From: Gordionus sp. m RMFG-2023
Taxonomy: Eukaryota > Nematomorpha > Gordioida > Chordodea > Parachordodidae
Reading direction: 5' to 3'
Assembly (NCBI RefSeq): GCF_954871325.1
Contig: NC_088775.1
Coordinates: 38,975,561 to 39,039,560 of the forward strand
Length of the DNA stretch: 64,000 nucleotides
Below the pieces are notes generated by a model, which had not been told where the DNA came from, did not search any database, and worked only from the letters and a program-made list of their open reading frames with translations. Positions within the stretch are counted from its first letter, which is position 1. Each line of letters starts with the position of its first letter. Shown here in pieces: positions 25,829 to 37,400 of this stretch. The position numbers and the translations under genes were made by a program.

Positions 25829-26165
25829 CAAGCCCGGCCCGGAATTTTATTTAAAAAATTTGTTCTTCCTAGCCTGATCTCAAACGGATTTTTTTAATTA
25901 TTCCGAAAAGCCTGCCCAGAAATAAAAATTATTTGTCCCCTGGCCCATTTATATAGAAAAATTTAATAAAAAAAATATTAGCGTCTTGTTTCTTGCAGGA
26001 AATTTAAAAAGTATCTATTTATTTGACAAACTATAATGATATCATATTTTTTTTGAGTCTGACTCAGCCCGGCCAAAATTTTTTTAATATTTAAAAAATT
26101 TTCGCTATCCTTACCTCAACTTGATTAGGCCATTGACATTGACCCTCCATTAAAATCAGAGAATT
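25829..26165. mobile_element. GGGCC-type hAT-like element
   Basis: CAAGCCCGGCCCGG near the left, AGCCTGCCCAG in the middle and CAGCCCGGCC to the right are separated by T/A runs. The interior block TTTCTTGCAGGAAATTT and the run up to TATTTATTTGACAAA correspond, in inverted orientation, to the interior of the copy at 47159-47535. The two are one subfamily. Ends are imprecise. Confidence 0.55.
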
Positions 26166-26169
26166 GTAG

Positions 26170-27640
26170 GCTTGGACCAAAGCTAGGGTCTGGCATATGG
26201 ACTTGATAAAATTAATTTTATTAATATTAATAAACCCAGGACAAAAATAATTTTTTTTTACAAAATATGGGAGGGGCCGATTTTAAGAAAATAAATTTAA
26301 ATTATATCAATTGCTCATATTTTCAATGTACCCTTGAAACAATTTACAAAAATACAGCTATTAAAAATAACCAAATTTTGGGTAGGGCCGCAATGACAAA
26401 AGATAAAAAAATATGAGCCAGAAAAAATTTTCAAAAAAGGACTGGGATGGAAAATGAAAATTTTTTTAAATCTGTGACGAATCTAAAACTTCAACCTTTT
26501 CGGACCTGCCTTGATTATATTGATTAATTTAAATATGACCATCAACTAGTCGTAGATCATCTAGAGGTTTCCCTGTATATATTATTCTATTTAATATTTA
26601 AAAATAGTCGAGAATAATACATAATGTAATGATGATCGATCAAATTTTTACCATGTAATTAGTTTCAATTCAACTTGATAAATAAAATGATAAAAAAATT
26701 TACAAATATTGTTTGAATTGAATTTTTTTAATAATAGACGAAAATCTTTTACGTTTTCAGAATAAATAATGTGAAAAATATCATTAAAAAAATATATTAT
26801 TTATTTTATATTATATATTTTACAAATTAATTAAGTTAGAGAGAGGAGTGGCTGACTAATAATAGTCATCGAGTATTTTATTAATATTCGTTTGCTTTAA
26901 TATTAAATTAATTATTCAAAATTTTAACCCGTAACCGCGAGTTTACTATTCTAATGATAAAATATGAATCAATATGTCAATTAAAAAATAGCTTGCAAAA
27001 TAATAAATATTTATTGTATATAATATATTCATTTTATATACAAGAACACGACAGAAGGTAAGTGTTTAATTACTTTGGGCGCTGAGATATAGAATTGAGG
27101 AATGTACGAATAACAAAAGGATACCAATGTTTGAATCCATAAACGAATGTTGATATATAAATATAGTATAGATTAATCTTTAATTGAATTTTTTTTATTA
27201 TATATCAGTTATCTCCCGCCGAGAAAAGTTAGGAAGATTGATATTCATTGATTTAGGGTGATTACCTTTTTATTTTGCCATGATTGTTTTAATTTAAGGC
27301 AATTTATTTTTGTCATCAATCCAATTTTTTATTTAGGATTAAAAAACCAGACGATAAATTTTGAAAATAGTTTTATTATTTTGTGTATTTTTATTGGCGA
27401 TTAAAAATTTATATTTTATTCATAGGTTAAAATAATCAATAAAAAATAATGTTATCACATAAAAGCAGCATGCGATATATATATATTTATTTTTTATTTA
27501 TTTTATTATATTTTATAATAAGATATTATTATATTTTATAATACTATATTATTATATTTTTATTATGTTTGTAATTATAAATTTAAATAATAATTATAAT
27601 AATATAATAAATATTTTAAACTTCTATAAGATGTCCATTT
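26170..27640. other. AT-rich DNA without recognisable gene
   Basis: No gene seen. Isolated GGGGCCG and GGGCCGC blocks near 26270-26400 and an AGCC/GGAC patch near 26440-26510 may be decayed GGGCC elements. Confidence 0.4.
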
Positions 27641-27954
27641 AATCAGCGCAGGCGCGTACGCAGGAATTTGGTCTAGGGGGGGGGGTAATAAAATTTTTTA
27701 AGAAATATTGTTGTTTTTTAAAAATATCAAGCATAAATTTATTAGGACTAATAACTATTTCTAATACACAATTTTAAATTAGTGTGAATTATAAAAAAAT
27801 TATATGTAAAGAATCGACCCAAAATAGAAATTTGAATTTTTTGAGCTTTAAAATTTATATATAAAGTATAAAAAATTTAAATGTTAGAAATATAAATTAA
27901 TACACAAAAAGCTTAGGGAATAATTGTATTTGTATGTTATATATTTACAATGTA

Positions 27955-28085
27955 AAATCCAATCTTCGTTATTGAGCTATTTTTTCAATTATCTCATCCT
28001 TGCTTGTTGTCAAATGCCTATGAATATTCAAAAGATCCAAACCTTTCAATCTACTTTCAAAAGTTGTACTTCTTGGTATGTTTTT
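27955..28085 (-). pseudogene. hAT transposase extreme C-terminus
   Basis: On the minus strand the translation carries the hAT C-terminal signature: a Thr-Ser-x-Ser-Arg-Leu-like stretch then GLDLLNIHRHL, and near the end a (R)RLDF-like block. It follows directly on the transposase piece at 28416-29260 once the nested element at 28086-28415 is set aside. Confidence 0.65.
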
Positions 28086-28415
28086 CAGAGACCTGCAGGA
28101 GCTCGAAATTTTTAATAAAAAATAACCAGGGCTGAGCCTGAATTTTTTTAAAAAAACATCTAGGCCGGGCCTGAAAATTTTTTTAAAAAAAATATCCGGG
28201 CCGGACTGTATATTTTAAAACAGCCTATATTTGAAATCATTATTATTAGCTATAAAAATCAAAAATAAATATAATTTATTTTAAAAAAATCCGGGTCGGG
28301 CCTGAAAATTTTATTTTAAAAAAGGCCGGTCCGGGCCTGAAAATTGAGCTTAGCCGTAAAAATCTTTAAAAAAATCCGGTTCGTGCCCTGCAAATGGTAC
28401 CTCTGCAGGGCTCTG
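28086..28415. mobile_element. Nested GGGCCGGGCC element in copy 1
   Basis: It starts CAGAGACCTGCAGGAGC and ends TGCAAATGGTACCTCTGCAG followed by GGCTCTG. Inside are GGGCCGGGCC, CCGGGCCGGAC, CCGGGTCGGGCC and CCGGTCCGGGCC blocks spaced by TTTTTTTAAAAA runs. The flanks (ATGTTTTT and TTATTCTT) are poorly matched, consistent with an old insertion. The same insertion is present in the other composite copy. Confidence 0.8.
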
Positions 28416-29260
28416 TTATTCTTCTTAAAAAAGAGAATGTTCTCTCATTAGTTTACTATTGGGAAGAGTTGCTAATATATATAAACCCTTTTAATACATT
28501 GGGAAAAATCTAAAATGTGTTTGAAATAATGCAGAGCATCCATAGCATTTCTTGGGACTGTATCAACCATAGTTAATCTTATAAACATAGTTATTCAGCT
28601 AATAAGGCATCATAAGATACTTTAACATCTTCTCATGATAAAAATCCAACAAATATTTTTTTTCTATCACCATCTGAAAAAGGTTGGGAAGGCTTTTATG
28701 AAAATAATATTTGCAGATTGGTAAGTACTGCATAATGATTTAAAAACTATTCATTTATTTGGTTTATAAATGTATTTGTATCTAAGATATACTCTTCTAC
28801 TGATCCTATATTAATGTTTTAATTATGAGCTTGCCTTGCTGCAAGTCGAGTGAGACAAATATTAAACACGTATAGCTCTGCTTTTGACTTAACAATAACA
28901 TATAAAATATGAAATTCTTCATAAACATTAGCCCTAATTTCCTTGAATTCTAATAAAATGCTCTCCGCTATTCTCATCTTCTTAATCAAGTCATCATGTT
29001 TTTGAAAAGTAATACATAAAATAGTTGAACATTCTAATGAGAAAAAAAATTTGGAATAAGCATTGAATCCAATAATTTTCTTGCTTCTAATGAAAAATTT
29101 CTTTCAGGCCATTGTGATATGTCAGTAATAGCAAATAATCGGCTCTTCTAACTTCATAAAAGCTGTTACTGCTTGATGGCGGAGACTCTATCTCGTAGGA
29201 CAAGGTTGCAATTTCTTTCTCCCTGTTGGACAATTTCAGAATAATTATTATTTGACTAGA
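28416..29260 (-). pseudogene. Decayed hAT transposase, main piece
   Basis: Read on the minus strand, conceptual translation shows stretches typical of hAT transposases of the ZMYM1/DUF4371-like branch: FHILYVIVKSKAELYVFNIC-like, a TRLAARQAH-like block, and LLPIVN then a NENILFF-like remnant just before the nested element. Several stops and frame changes interrupt it. The parallel region at 42530-43384 is clearer. It once encoded the element's transposase and cannot do so now. Confidence 0.7.
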
Positions 29261-29737
29261 AATTTAAAAATGGTAGATAAATATTACGCCACTAAAAATT
29301 TGAAAATAATAAGATAATATTACGCCGGAGAACTTGAAATCGAAATTAATTGATAAACTTAGTGATGAATATGATAATAAATGTAATTAAATATATATTT
29401 AATATGAGATAGGAATAAATATTAACAAATATAAATTAATATAGTACTGTGTAAATTTAATTCAAAACATTTCCATATTTATTAATTTATTTGAAAATAA
29501 AATTATTTGACTTGTAAAAAGTTGTTAAAATAACATATTTATATATATTCTTATCAATTTTTACAAGTTAAAATTTTTATTTACAAACGAATTAATATGG
29601 AAATGTTTGAAATTAAATCTGCACAAAACTCTAAATAAAAATATTTTTGAAAAATATATCCGGCATCTGCATTTTTTGGCTTTGAGGGGATTTGTCCCCC
29701 TGCCCCCCCCCCCGCTGCGTACGCCAATAAATCAGCG

Positions 29738-31680
29738 CTGTTATTAATGGGCAAATATGGGCTCAAACCACCTGAAAACTTTGAAGAGTGTCTGAAATAT
29801 GATCTATTTTTTTATTTTAGGTATAATATTCTCTCTGATCGTAATTATTCACGTCTGGCTCGGCCTAATAATTTTTTATCGTATAACGTCAATTCGGTGC
29901 AGCGTTAATTCAGCGCGGCGACAATTCGGCGCGTATCTAATACAGCTGCAATTTATTTTAAATTTATTAGTATAAAAAAAGGATTGAATAGAAGTCATTT
30001 TGAATGTTTACAAAAATCTCAATTTATTTTCTTAATGTGTAATATCAATAAAAAAATTTACAATATCAAAAAAATTAACAACCAATATTTATACCGTTCT
30101 TTTGTGAACCAATTTACCACATTATAAGGTATGTTGATTAGTAGCCAATATTATGTAAGCCTGGAGATTTTGCGCATGTAAGAAAGGTTTGGACCACTAT
30201 CTTGAATCTTACATATTATTTTGGCTAGAATCTTAATCGACCATGAAAATTTTATAAATGTTCTTTTTAGACAGGCCGTAAAAAATTTTATCTCTGGAGG
30301 AAATATTTAATATTATGCACAGGTTGCTTGACCAGGTCTGATTTTTTTACACTCTTTTTATATAACTAATTTTTATGAAGAAAAAACATAAATTTGCGTT
30401 GTTTATTTATGGATTAAATTTTTTTCTTAAATTATAGGTCGGTAGATATTTTGTACAAATTATGTAGCAATACAAATATTTGGCACATATTCCTTAGTGC
30501 AATTTTTTTTAGCCTGGCTTGGCTCAACCTGCTTTGGGTAGAGCAAATCAAATCCTCATGCCTATTCCTTTCCTCAAAAATATTATCATAAATATATGTG
30601 ATTGATGTTCCCAAGAACTACCCTATAATGTATATTATATTATATGATCGTAAACTTTAAAGTTTAAAAAAAATGTACTTAGTAGTTTTCAAATATTTTA
30701 ATTTTTCAAGGATAATGCTAAAGGGAAATCATTTAAATATAGAAAAGATTCAAAAAGACAGTTATAGATATATAGGAGCAATAATAAAATCCGATGTTAG
30801 ACGATGAGTCAAAAGTTGATAATTAATGGAGGTTCAAAATCGCTGGCTTACTAAGAAGAACAATTAAATTTATCTATAGTGCAATTGCAATCAAATCAAT
30901 TATAATTATAAGAGAAAAAGGTTTAGGATTTAATTTTTTAAATGAAGAATATAATAAATTTTGTCAAATATCAAAATATTTTGAACGAAGTTTATAATGG
31001 TCCCTGTCAAATTATTAAATAGGACATCACTTACAAATATTAAACTCAGATCATATGATTTAAAATTCCTGCTTCTTAATATACTCGAATGGTGGATAGG
31101 TTGCACCAAAAAAAGTTGTCTAACAATTAAACAGAAAAACTTACATTTTACGGGTTACTTCATCGTATCCCATCATCAAATGATTTATGATTTCTTTGTA
31201 TTTTAAATAATGGATTTATATTTAATAAAATTTTAAATAAGGATTATGATACATTTTAATTATTCATTGATTCACATTATATCAAAAAAATATTTTATGT
31301 TCGAATTATGCGTATTTTATATAATCTATGAAAAATTTTTATTCTACACAGATGACCATAGTGACATCCCTTAAAAAATAATACGCTTTGTTATCCCCCT
31401 CAACAACGAAGAACCTTTTATTAATAACTCATTTAAATTTATGTTCTTAACTCGAAGCAATGCATTCTATCCCGATAGCTATTTAGAATTCTTAAAGAGA
31501 GGAGCAGTATTATATATATATATAATTTGTTTTAAATTTTGTCAAAAAATAATAATATAATAGGTGATTATATTTTTCGTGCTAAAAACGATAAAATTTA
31601 ATTAAATGCAATAAGACCCATTTTTACGCTACTCCAAAACAACGATTTTTTTTGTATGTCACAGAAAAATTGTCAACGTT
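29738..31680. other. AT-rich DNA with one possible element end
   Basis: No gene recognised. The short reverse open frame at 30432-30614 has no motif. A distinctive GC-richer patch at 29880-29945 is listed separately. Confidence 0.45.
29880..29945. repeat. AATTCGGCGC-type repeat patch
   Basis: ACGTCAATTCGGTGCAGCG, TTAATTCAGCGCGGCG and ACAATTCGGCGCG follow one another, so AATTC(G/A)G(C/T)GC is repeated three times in 60 bp. This looks like one end of a transposon (MULE-type inverted repeats can look like this). No partner end was found. Confidence 0.4.
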
Positions 31681-31689
31681 TTGTGAAAA

Positions 31690-31780
31690 AGTGCAACAAG
31701 CCATGAGGTAGAATCGAACTGGCAACTAAATACGATATGTAAATATTTGCGAACCGCTTGGTCATCACGAGCTCTTATGA
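31690..31780 (-). repeat. tRNA-like sequence, possible SINE head
   Basis: On the minus strand it reads GAGCTCGTGATGACCAAGCG then GTTCG, and further on AGTTGCCAGTTCGATTCTAC. TGACCAAGCGG fits a type II tRNA A box and AGTTCGATTC a B box. No closing acceptor stem is visible, so a functional tRNA is unlikely. A SINE head or tRNA pseudogene is the better reading. Confidence 0.5.
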
Positions 31781-31859
31781 GTTATGTATTTTTTCCAGAT
31801 TATTATTATTAATATAATTTTAAAAATATTAGATTATGCCATACCAGAATCTAACTGCC

Positions 31860-32205
31860 ATATTCTATTTTCAAATTTAAGATGGATCTAAATATTGGAA
31901 ATAATATAGCACATTGTAGTAGCAAGGTATATGTTCTTATTAATCATGAATTTTAATTAAACTGGGTAGTCTCAAGTTAACAGTAAATTTTTTACTCTTT
32001 TTTGTCAATAGTATTTCAAATTTTTTAATCAAGATTGATCTAATTATAAGAGACCAGATGGGTCTAAATATTGGAAATAATCAGGCACATTGTTGAAAAA
32101 AGGTATATCTTAAATTTTTTTTTAATCATGAATTTTAATCAAACTGGGAACAGTAATTTTATATTCTTTAATTTTATTAATAGTATTTCAAATTTTTAAA
32201 TCAAG
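31860..32205 (+). repeat. Tandem monomers upstream of the LINE-like element
   Basis: Two units of roughly 155-170 bp and the start of a third share AAGATGGATCTAA, ATATTGGAAATAAT, GCACATTGT, ATCATGAATTTTAAT and CAAACTGGG-like blocks. The starts are near 31878, 32030 and 32200. The third flows into the LINE-like region. Related blocks reappear after it, at 34860-35050. They could be 5' monomers of the retroelement or a local repeat into which it inserted. Confidence 0.6.
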
Positions 32206-34760
32206 ATGGATCTAATTATAAGAAACCAGCATCGCAAAGATGCTAGAAGGAGACAGGCATGTTACCGTAGCAAGAAAAGGGAACACGAGCTAAGTCTTAT
32301 TGCTTCTACATCTAATCATCTAGAAAATACTGGAAATAAACAGGCTTCTACTATTTTTATTAATGAACGATAAATTCTAAATAGATATTCTTATAGAATT
32401 TTTAAATTTTCACAGTTGCTAATTTAAAAGAATATTACAAATTTCCAACAAAATTAACAACCTAAACATCAAATCCGGCCTTCGCTTAGTAGCATCTGAT
32501 GATTCATTTGCTACTAGTAACGAAGAAAGTTTCAACAAACTCAAATTAAAGCACACCTCCGGAGTTGATTTCATACCTCCCCCTCCTCCCAATATTTTTC
32601 CTTCTGATTTCACCCCCGTCGAGGTGCGTAAATCTATTCTATCCTTCCATCACGACTCTTCTCCCGGCTACGATGGGCTTCGTCCCATCCTCCTCCAAGA
32701 TCTTACATTCCCCCTTATCAGCCAGGTCCCAATTTTACAAAATTTAACTACATTTTGTAATAAAATAGCACACGGACTCGTTCCCGAGTCAATCAGACCA
32801 CTCTTATTAGGTGCTAAACTAATCGCACTCGAAAAACCCAATAAGGATATCCGCCCAATAGCAATCGGGACCGTATTCCGCCGTCTTGTCGCTAAACTAA
32901 TATCTTCCAAAATTAAGGACAACGCAGCCTTAATTTTAGCACCTCACCAACTAGGAATCGGCATCCAAGGTGGCTGCGAAATAGCCACACACGCTACTCG
33001 TCTCCATCTCCAAACCAACCCAAGTAACGAAATCCTCGTTAAAATTGATTTCTCTAATGCCTTCAACTCCATTCGACGCTCTCACTTTCTCCCACAAATA
33101 CCACTCATTTCCCACCTTTTTTCAATTCTTTTATTCCTGCTATTCCATGCCATCTCATTTCCAATTCAACAACTATTTACTTTCATCATCAGAAGGGATT
33201 CAACAAGACGACCCTCTGGGTTCGATACTTTTCTGTATTGGAATCAACGAAATGGTCGCAAACTTCCACTGCATACTTGGTACATTGACAACGGTACTCT
33301 GCTGTCCCCCTAACGAGGTTGCTAAGGCACTCACCATCATCAAAACACATTCCCATGCTATCGGTCTCTCACTCAACGAACAAAAAACTGAGATCTGCCC
33401 ATTTCATTGCTTCTTCCCATTCACCCACAACTTCCACACACCGAACTCTCATCCCTCAATCATCTCGGCTCTCCAGTCGGTGGTCTGGAATACATCAATC
33501 ACTTCTTCACATCATCCAGTTTACTTCATTTCAACAACATCTCTAAGTTCCTCTCTCCTCATCAAGCTTTTTTTCTCCTCAAAAACTTTTACTACATTCC
33601 TAAAATTCTCTATGCCCTTCGATCCATCTCAATTTTTATATTTCCCGACTCATTAAAATCATTTGAAATCTCCGTCAAATCTCTTGCTGAAGAGATCCTT
33701 AATCTCCGCTTTAATCATAATTCATGGTTACAAGCATCACTTCCATGCAAGCTCGGGGGTATCGGCTTACGCTCACCTCTAACTCTTTCCATCAGTGGTT
33801 TCATCGCCTCTCATTTTTCATCTGACTCACACATTAGCCAGCTTTCTAACTTCCCTGACCCCTTGCAGAAGCTCAGACCATTTGGGACAATTCCGTTGTC
33901 CCAAATACTCCACGAACCTCCTCATGCTCACAGAGAGACTGGGATATTCTACTCAACGAAGGCTCCGTCGCATAATCGAGCCTTCACGACGACGATCTCA
34001 CAGTTTTTCACCAATTGAACAAAAGATCCGGTTACGAGTCATACCCTCCAACAACCTCGATTGATTGCTCTCCGCTGACAAGCTAAGATTTGCTATTGCA
34101 CTAGGGCTCAATTGCGAAATTGTTCTTCCGCACCAATGCAAACATTGCGAAACAAGTGTCGACAGCAAGGGTAGACATTGTCGCTTTTGTCGTGGCCGTT
34201 TTTCATGGCACACCAAATGCAACGACATCATATTACGCGCTCTCAAATCAGGAGGCATTCCATCTAGACTTGAACCAACCGGAATTTTTAGAACTGATGG
34301 GAAACGTCTTGATGGAATGTCTTTGATTCCTTGGTCAAGGGGTCAGCTCCTAGTTTAGGATTTCACCTGCATTGACCCAAATGCACCATCTAACCATAAC
34401 GTCGATGCCCTCGCCCTCGCAGAATCTCGGAAAACCATAAGTACAGTTCCTTAGACCCTTCTTTCTTATTCATACCCACCGCCTGCTCCATTCTCACAAC
34501 CTTCGGTAGCAAAGCTCTACGTTTTTCCAAAGAATTAGGCAAACTGATCCGCGAAAAAACCGATCAGCCTAAGGAATCCCTCTTCTTACGCCAAAGATTT
34601 GCTACCTCCATCATTCGCTCTAACTATCTAAGCTTCATCTCTTCCATTGAATAACCTTCCATATTTCAAACTTCCTTTTTTTTATCCCCTATCCTTTCTT
34701 GTAAATTCAATTTCTACATTTTTCACCTTTATTTATTTTACCTTTAAAAAAAATTAATTA
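32200..34760 (+). mobile_element. Decayed non-LTR (LINE-like) retrotransposon
   Basis: The segment is markedly C-rich on the plus strand compared with everything around it and holds a reverse transcriptase followed by a C-terminal zinc-knuckle and nuclease-like region. The 3' part ends in TTTATTTATTTTACC then an A-rich stretch near 34741-34758. I could not define a target duplication. A small open frame at 32206-32373 (55 codons, basic, with DARRRQACYRSKKREHE) precedes the RT; it may be chance, or the remnant of an upstream reading frame. Confidence 0.75.
32441..34655 (+). pseudogene. Reverse transcriptase with C-terminal nuclease-like domain
   Basis: The first frame runs from about 32441 through 33100. 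It shows DSSPGYDGLRP, KPNKDIRPIAIGTVFRRLVA, APHQLGIGIQGGCEIATHA and VKIDFSNAFNSIRRS (RT motif A, Asp codon at 33047). After a frame change come GIQQDDPLGSILFCIGINEM and then YIDNGTLLS at 33281; the catalytic YxDD box is therefore YIDN. The thumb region has LGSPVGGLEYINHFF and SLPCKLGGIGLRSP. The C-terminal part (34065-34355) has CKHC, HCRFC and HTKCNDII, then LEPTGIFRTDGKRLDG and SLIPWSRG. This matches a family of RTs, seen in many invertebrates, that end in a CCHC knuckle plus a PD-(D/E)xK-like nuclease. A TAG replaces the expected Trp codon near 34356, and coding traces run on to about 34653. At least five frameshifts plus that stop show it is dead. Confidence 0.8.
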
Positions 34761-34859
34761 TTTGCTATTACATTTTGACAACATATCATATGAGAAAATA
34801 TTTAAATAAAGTAACCCATGACCGGAAAAAAAAGTAAATTAATCAAACTATTACTTTTC

Positions 34860-35050
34860 TTATTAGTGATTTTAAATTTTAAATAGCTATTCTTATATTT
34901 TTAAATTTTAATAATACATCTGTATCAGTAGAATGCTAGAAAGAGACAAGCACTTTGTGGTAATGTTTTATTTTTTTGATCAGTGAATTAATATTAATAA
35001 CTGGGTACTATTTTTATTGGTAACCTATAAATTTTAAATAGGAAAGGGGT
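34860..35050 (+). repeat. Monomer-related repeat downstream of the LINE
   Basis: AAATAGCTATTCTTATA, GAATGCTAGAAAGAGACAAG and AACTGGGTACTATTTTTATT resemble blocks found upstream (AAATAGATATTCTTATAG near 32380, GATGCTAGAAGGAGACAGGC near 32239, AACTGGGAACAGTAATTTTA near 32142). The order of the first two blocks is swapped, as expected when a tandem array is cut at a different phase. Confidence 0.5.
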
Positions 35051-35150
35051 TATTCGGATTAAACCATCATCAAATTAAGGATAAAATTCTGATTCCCCGT
35101 CATTAACGGGCTTTCTGCTCGTATATTTATAATTTATAATAATTACTAAA

Positions 35151-35373
35151 TAGTGTTGTTAAACGACTCGTTTTGAGCCGATTTTTAAAAACGGCTAACT
35201 CAATATTTTAGCCAGAAAAATATTGCCCAAGCCTCAAGATTTCGCTAATAGATATCCAAACCTTTGTTCCTTCTACAAATAAAATCTTCAGGCTTGCGTA
35301 ATATTATTTTGGGTGAAATATTGAGTTAGCCGTTTTTAAAAATCGGCTCAAAACGAGCCGTTTAACAACACTA
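35151..35373. mobile_element. TAGTGTTGTTAAAC MITE, copy 2
   Basis: It is 223 bp, beginning TAGTGTTGTTAAACGACTCG and ending CGAGCCGTTTAACAACACTA, with nearly perfect arms of about 58 bp that include GCCGATTTTTAAAAACGGC and CTCAATATTT. The flanks TTACTAAA (35143-35150) and TTACCAAA (35374-35381) match at 7 of 8. The interior, with GCCCAAGCCTCAAGATTTCG and CCAAACCTTTGTTCCTTCTA, matches the copy at 23559. Confidence 0.9.
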
Positions 35374-35384
35374 TTACCAAACGA

Positions 35385-36955
35385 CAAATAATCTTAATGA
35401 AAACAAGTTTTTATTTTGTAGTCTCAAACTGTAAATAACATTACCCTAATAACCTAATATAACAAAGTCAGAGTTCATTATTATTGCCAAGATATATTAT
35501 ATTATTTTTTCCATTCCCTTTCATTCTATTCTATTTTTTTGTATATTTTGTAAGATAATATCATAGTAAATAATATATAAATGATTTTATAATTCCATTG
35601 TAATTTCTCTTTGTTGGAAATTAAAATAGTGTAATACGAAACTTTACCTTTTTTTCTTCTCTTTATTTTGTACATGTTTCTATTTTGTAATTTTTGCATA
35701 AATATAAATTTAGCGGTGCTGGTAAAAAAAAAATTAATATAAGAAAATAATATTTTATTAATCTAAATCGTACGCTACCATAAGTATGCATAATACCTTT
35801 GCCTCTATCCTATCGTAATTAATCAAGCATATTTTATTTTCTTTTGAAGAAGCAAAAAAAAGTTAATAACTATAATTATATCTACTACACTTATTAAAAT
35901 ATAAATGCTTATCTATACTACGTCTTAGTTACAAAACGTCAGGAGTCCGAACCTCGATTAGGAAAGTCATTCATGAGTAGTACCTTACTCTTTAAAAAAA
36001 TATATATTATATATTTAGTATATTATTTATACTATACATTATAATATAACTCTTGTCATACTCAACTCATATCAGTTAATTAAATCTCTTTGTAAAAAAA
36101 AGCGGCAATAACATTTTAAATTATTAAATTATGCATATTACGTTAAAGATGATTTAATAAATAATTAAAATATATACATGCATTTAAATAAAGTGGCCGC
36201 TTTATTTTTTATCCGTATTTGAATTTTAGTAACCTAAAAACTTTGAACTTCAGATTGTTATATAAAAAAAAGTATAAACTAATTTTTAAATAAATTAAAT
36301 ATAAAATATTTTTCAAAAAAATGTTGAGCTCAGCTGGTGAAGCAAATTAACTTTTAGGTATAGGGTATGTTCATATACATATCCTGTTTCCCTGATAGTT
36401 TAGTTTAAACATTACAAGCAAGAGGGTTGTTCTGTATGAGCCAAATTGAGGTCTAACTATTCAACAACACCAAACCATTTTATAATGTTGGCAATATCGG
36501 AGGAAAAGAGGAATGGAGGAAAATAATATTAAATGGCTAGTCCAAAACATTACTCAACAAATACAAACCAAATAAAAAATACAATTTAATTATGGACAGA
36601 ACAGAAGCAGTTGTCATATGTCAAAATGTTAGAACAGGCCAGGTTTTCTAAAAATACTTTTTATTTGATCCTGGCCCTTAAAATATCATTGAATAATTTT
36701 GGTAGTATATCTTACAGAGACCCGAACATATGAATAATCCGGATCACAATAAAATATTTCTTGCACCGAAAAAATATAATATAATTTTTGTTTTTCCAAA
36801 AAATTTGGCTTTATAAATGTTTATTTGACTTAAAAAGTAAATTATTTACAAAAGTGTCTAAAAGGTATACAATTTATCCAAAAATAAGCTTCCCTAGCCT
36901 AATTAAACATCTTACATGAGTATTTTCTGTAAGTGAGACATTATGATTATCAATT
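35385..36955. other. AT-rich DNA without recognisable gene
   Basis: No gene seen. A B-box-like string in reverse orientation near 35940-35965 (minus strand GAGGTTCGGACTCCTGACG) lacks a convincing A box. Confidence 0.4.
36327..36390 (+). repeat. tRNA-like A-box sequence, possible SINE head
   Basis: TTGAGCTCAGCTGGTGAAG resembles the D-arm of many tRNAs (A box). About 30 bases later GGTATGTTCATATACATATC is a weak B-box candidate. No cloverleaf closes. Low confidence. Confidence 0.3.
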
Positions 36956-37223
36956 TTGGGGAATTTTGTTAAATTAGCGCGCTACCTTTTACAGTAGCGG
37001 TAGCTTTAGCTGGCTACTTTTTTTAGAAAATAGCTAGCGGTAGCTCGCTACTAATTTAGAAAGTAGGGAGGTAGCGCGCTACTTCGCTACTTCAATTTTA
37101 CATAATAAATACATCTAAAAATTATTAAAATATATTTTTTATTAAAGCTAAAATTATAATCCTTTTCATTTTGAAATTTAAATTTATATTTAAAAATATA
37201 CATTATAAATCTAGTTATTAAAA

Positions 37224-37400
37224 ATGTGTGAGATTGTTGAAGATAGCGAAATTTCTTTGGAAAATGAGAAAAATATAGATTATCCTTTCCCAAAATTCAA
37301 AAAATACTTTAATCTTGAAGAAAAAATTAGTACTGGATATCGGTTTCGATGCAGGAAAATTTTGTCAACCACTGGTAGAATCTATGCTAAAAGGCATTGA
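37224..37400 (+). pseudogene. Outer hAT transposase, N-terminal piece
   Basis: A 58-codon frame starting ATG at 37224 encodes MCEIVEDSEISLENEKNIDY, then PFPKFKKYF and STGYRFRCRKILST ending at TGA. The Lys-Tyr-Phe and Tyr-x-Phe-x-Cys arrangement resembles the degenerate BED-type zinc-finger start of hAT transposases with a missing second Cys. It is on the same strand as the C-terminal remnant at 39530-39961. The family reading is inferred from position as much as from sequence. Confidence 0.5.

Larger units (their letters stand above)
27649..29729 (-). mobile_element. Composite hAT with CAGGCGCGTACGCAGG end, copy 1
   Basis: The right end of the element (left on the plus strand) is CAGGCGCGTACGCAGGAATT; the opposite end has a long C run then GCTGCGTACGCC. 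Perfect 8 bp flanks AATCAGCG lie at 27641-27648 and 29730-29737. The element is inverted relative to its relative at 42237-44278, which is similar along nearly its whole length. It contains a decayed transposase on the minus strand and a nested GGGCC element at the same place as in the other copy. Long G/C homopolymers sit just inside the ends. The terminal bases at the right on the plus strand have decayed (ACGCCAATA for the expected ACGCGCCTG). Confidence 0.9.

Noticed and set aside
31690-31780. Functional tRNA gene on the minus strand
   Set aside because: A and B boxes are present but no acceptor stem or clear anticodon arm can be drawn.
34065-34358. 97-codon frame as a free-standing zinc-finger gene
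   Set aside because: CKHC, HTKC and RTDGKRLDG place it as the C-terminal part of the LINE-like polyprotein upstream, not a separate gene.
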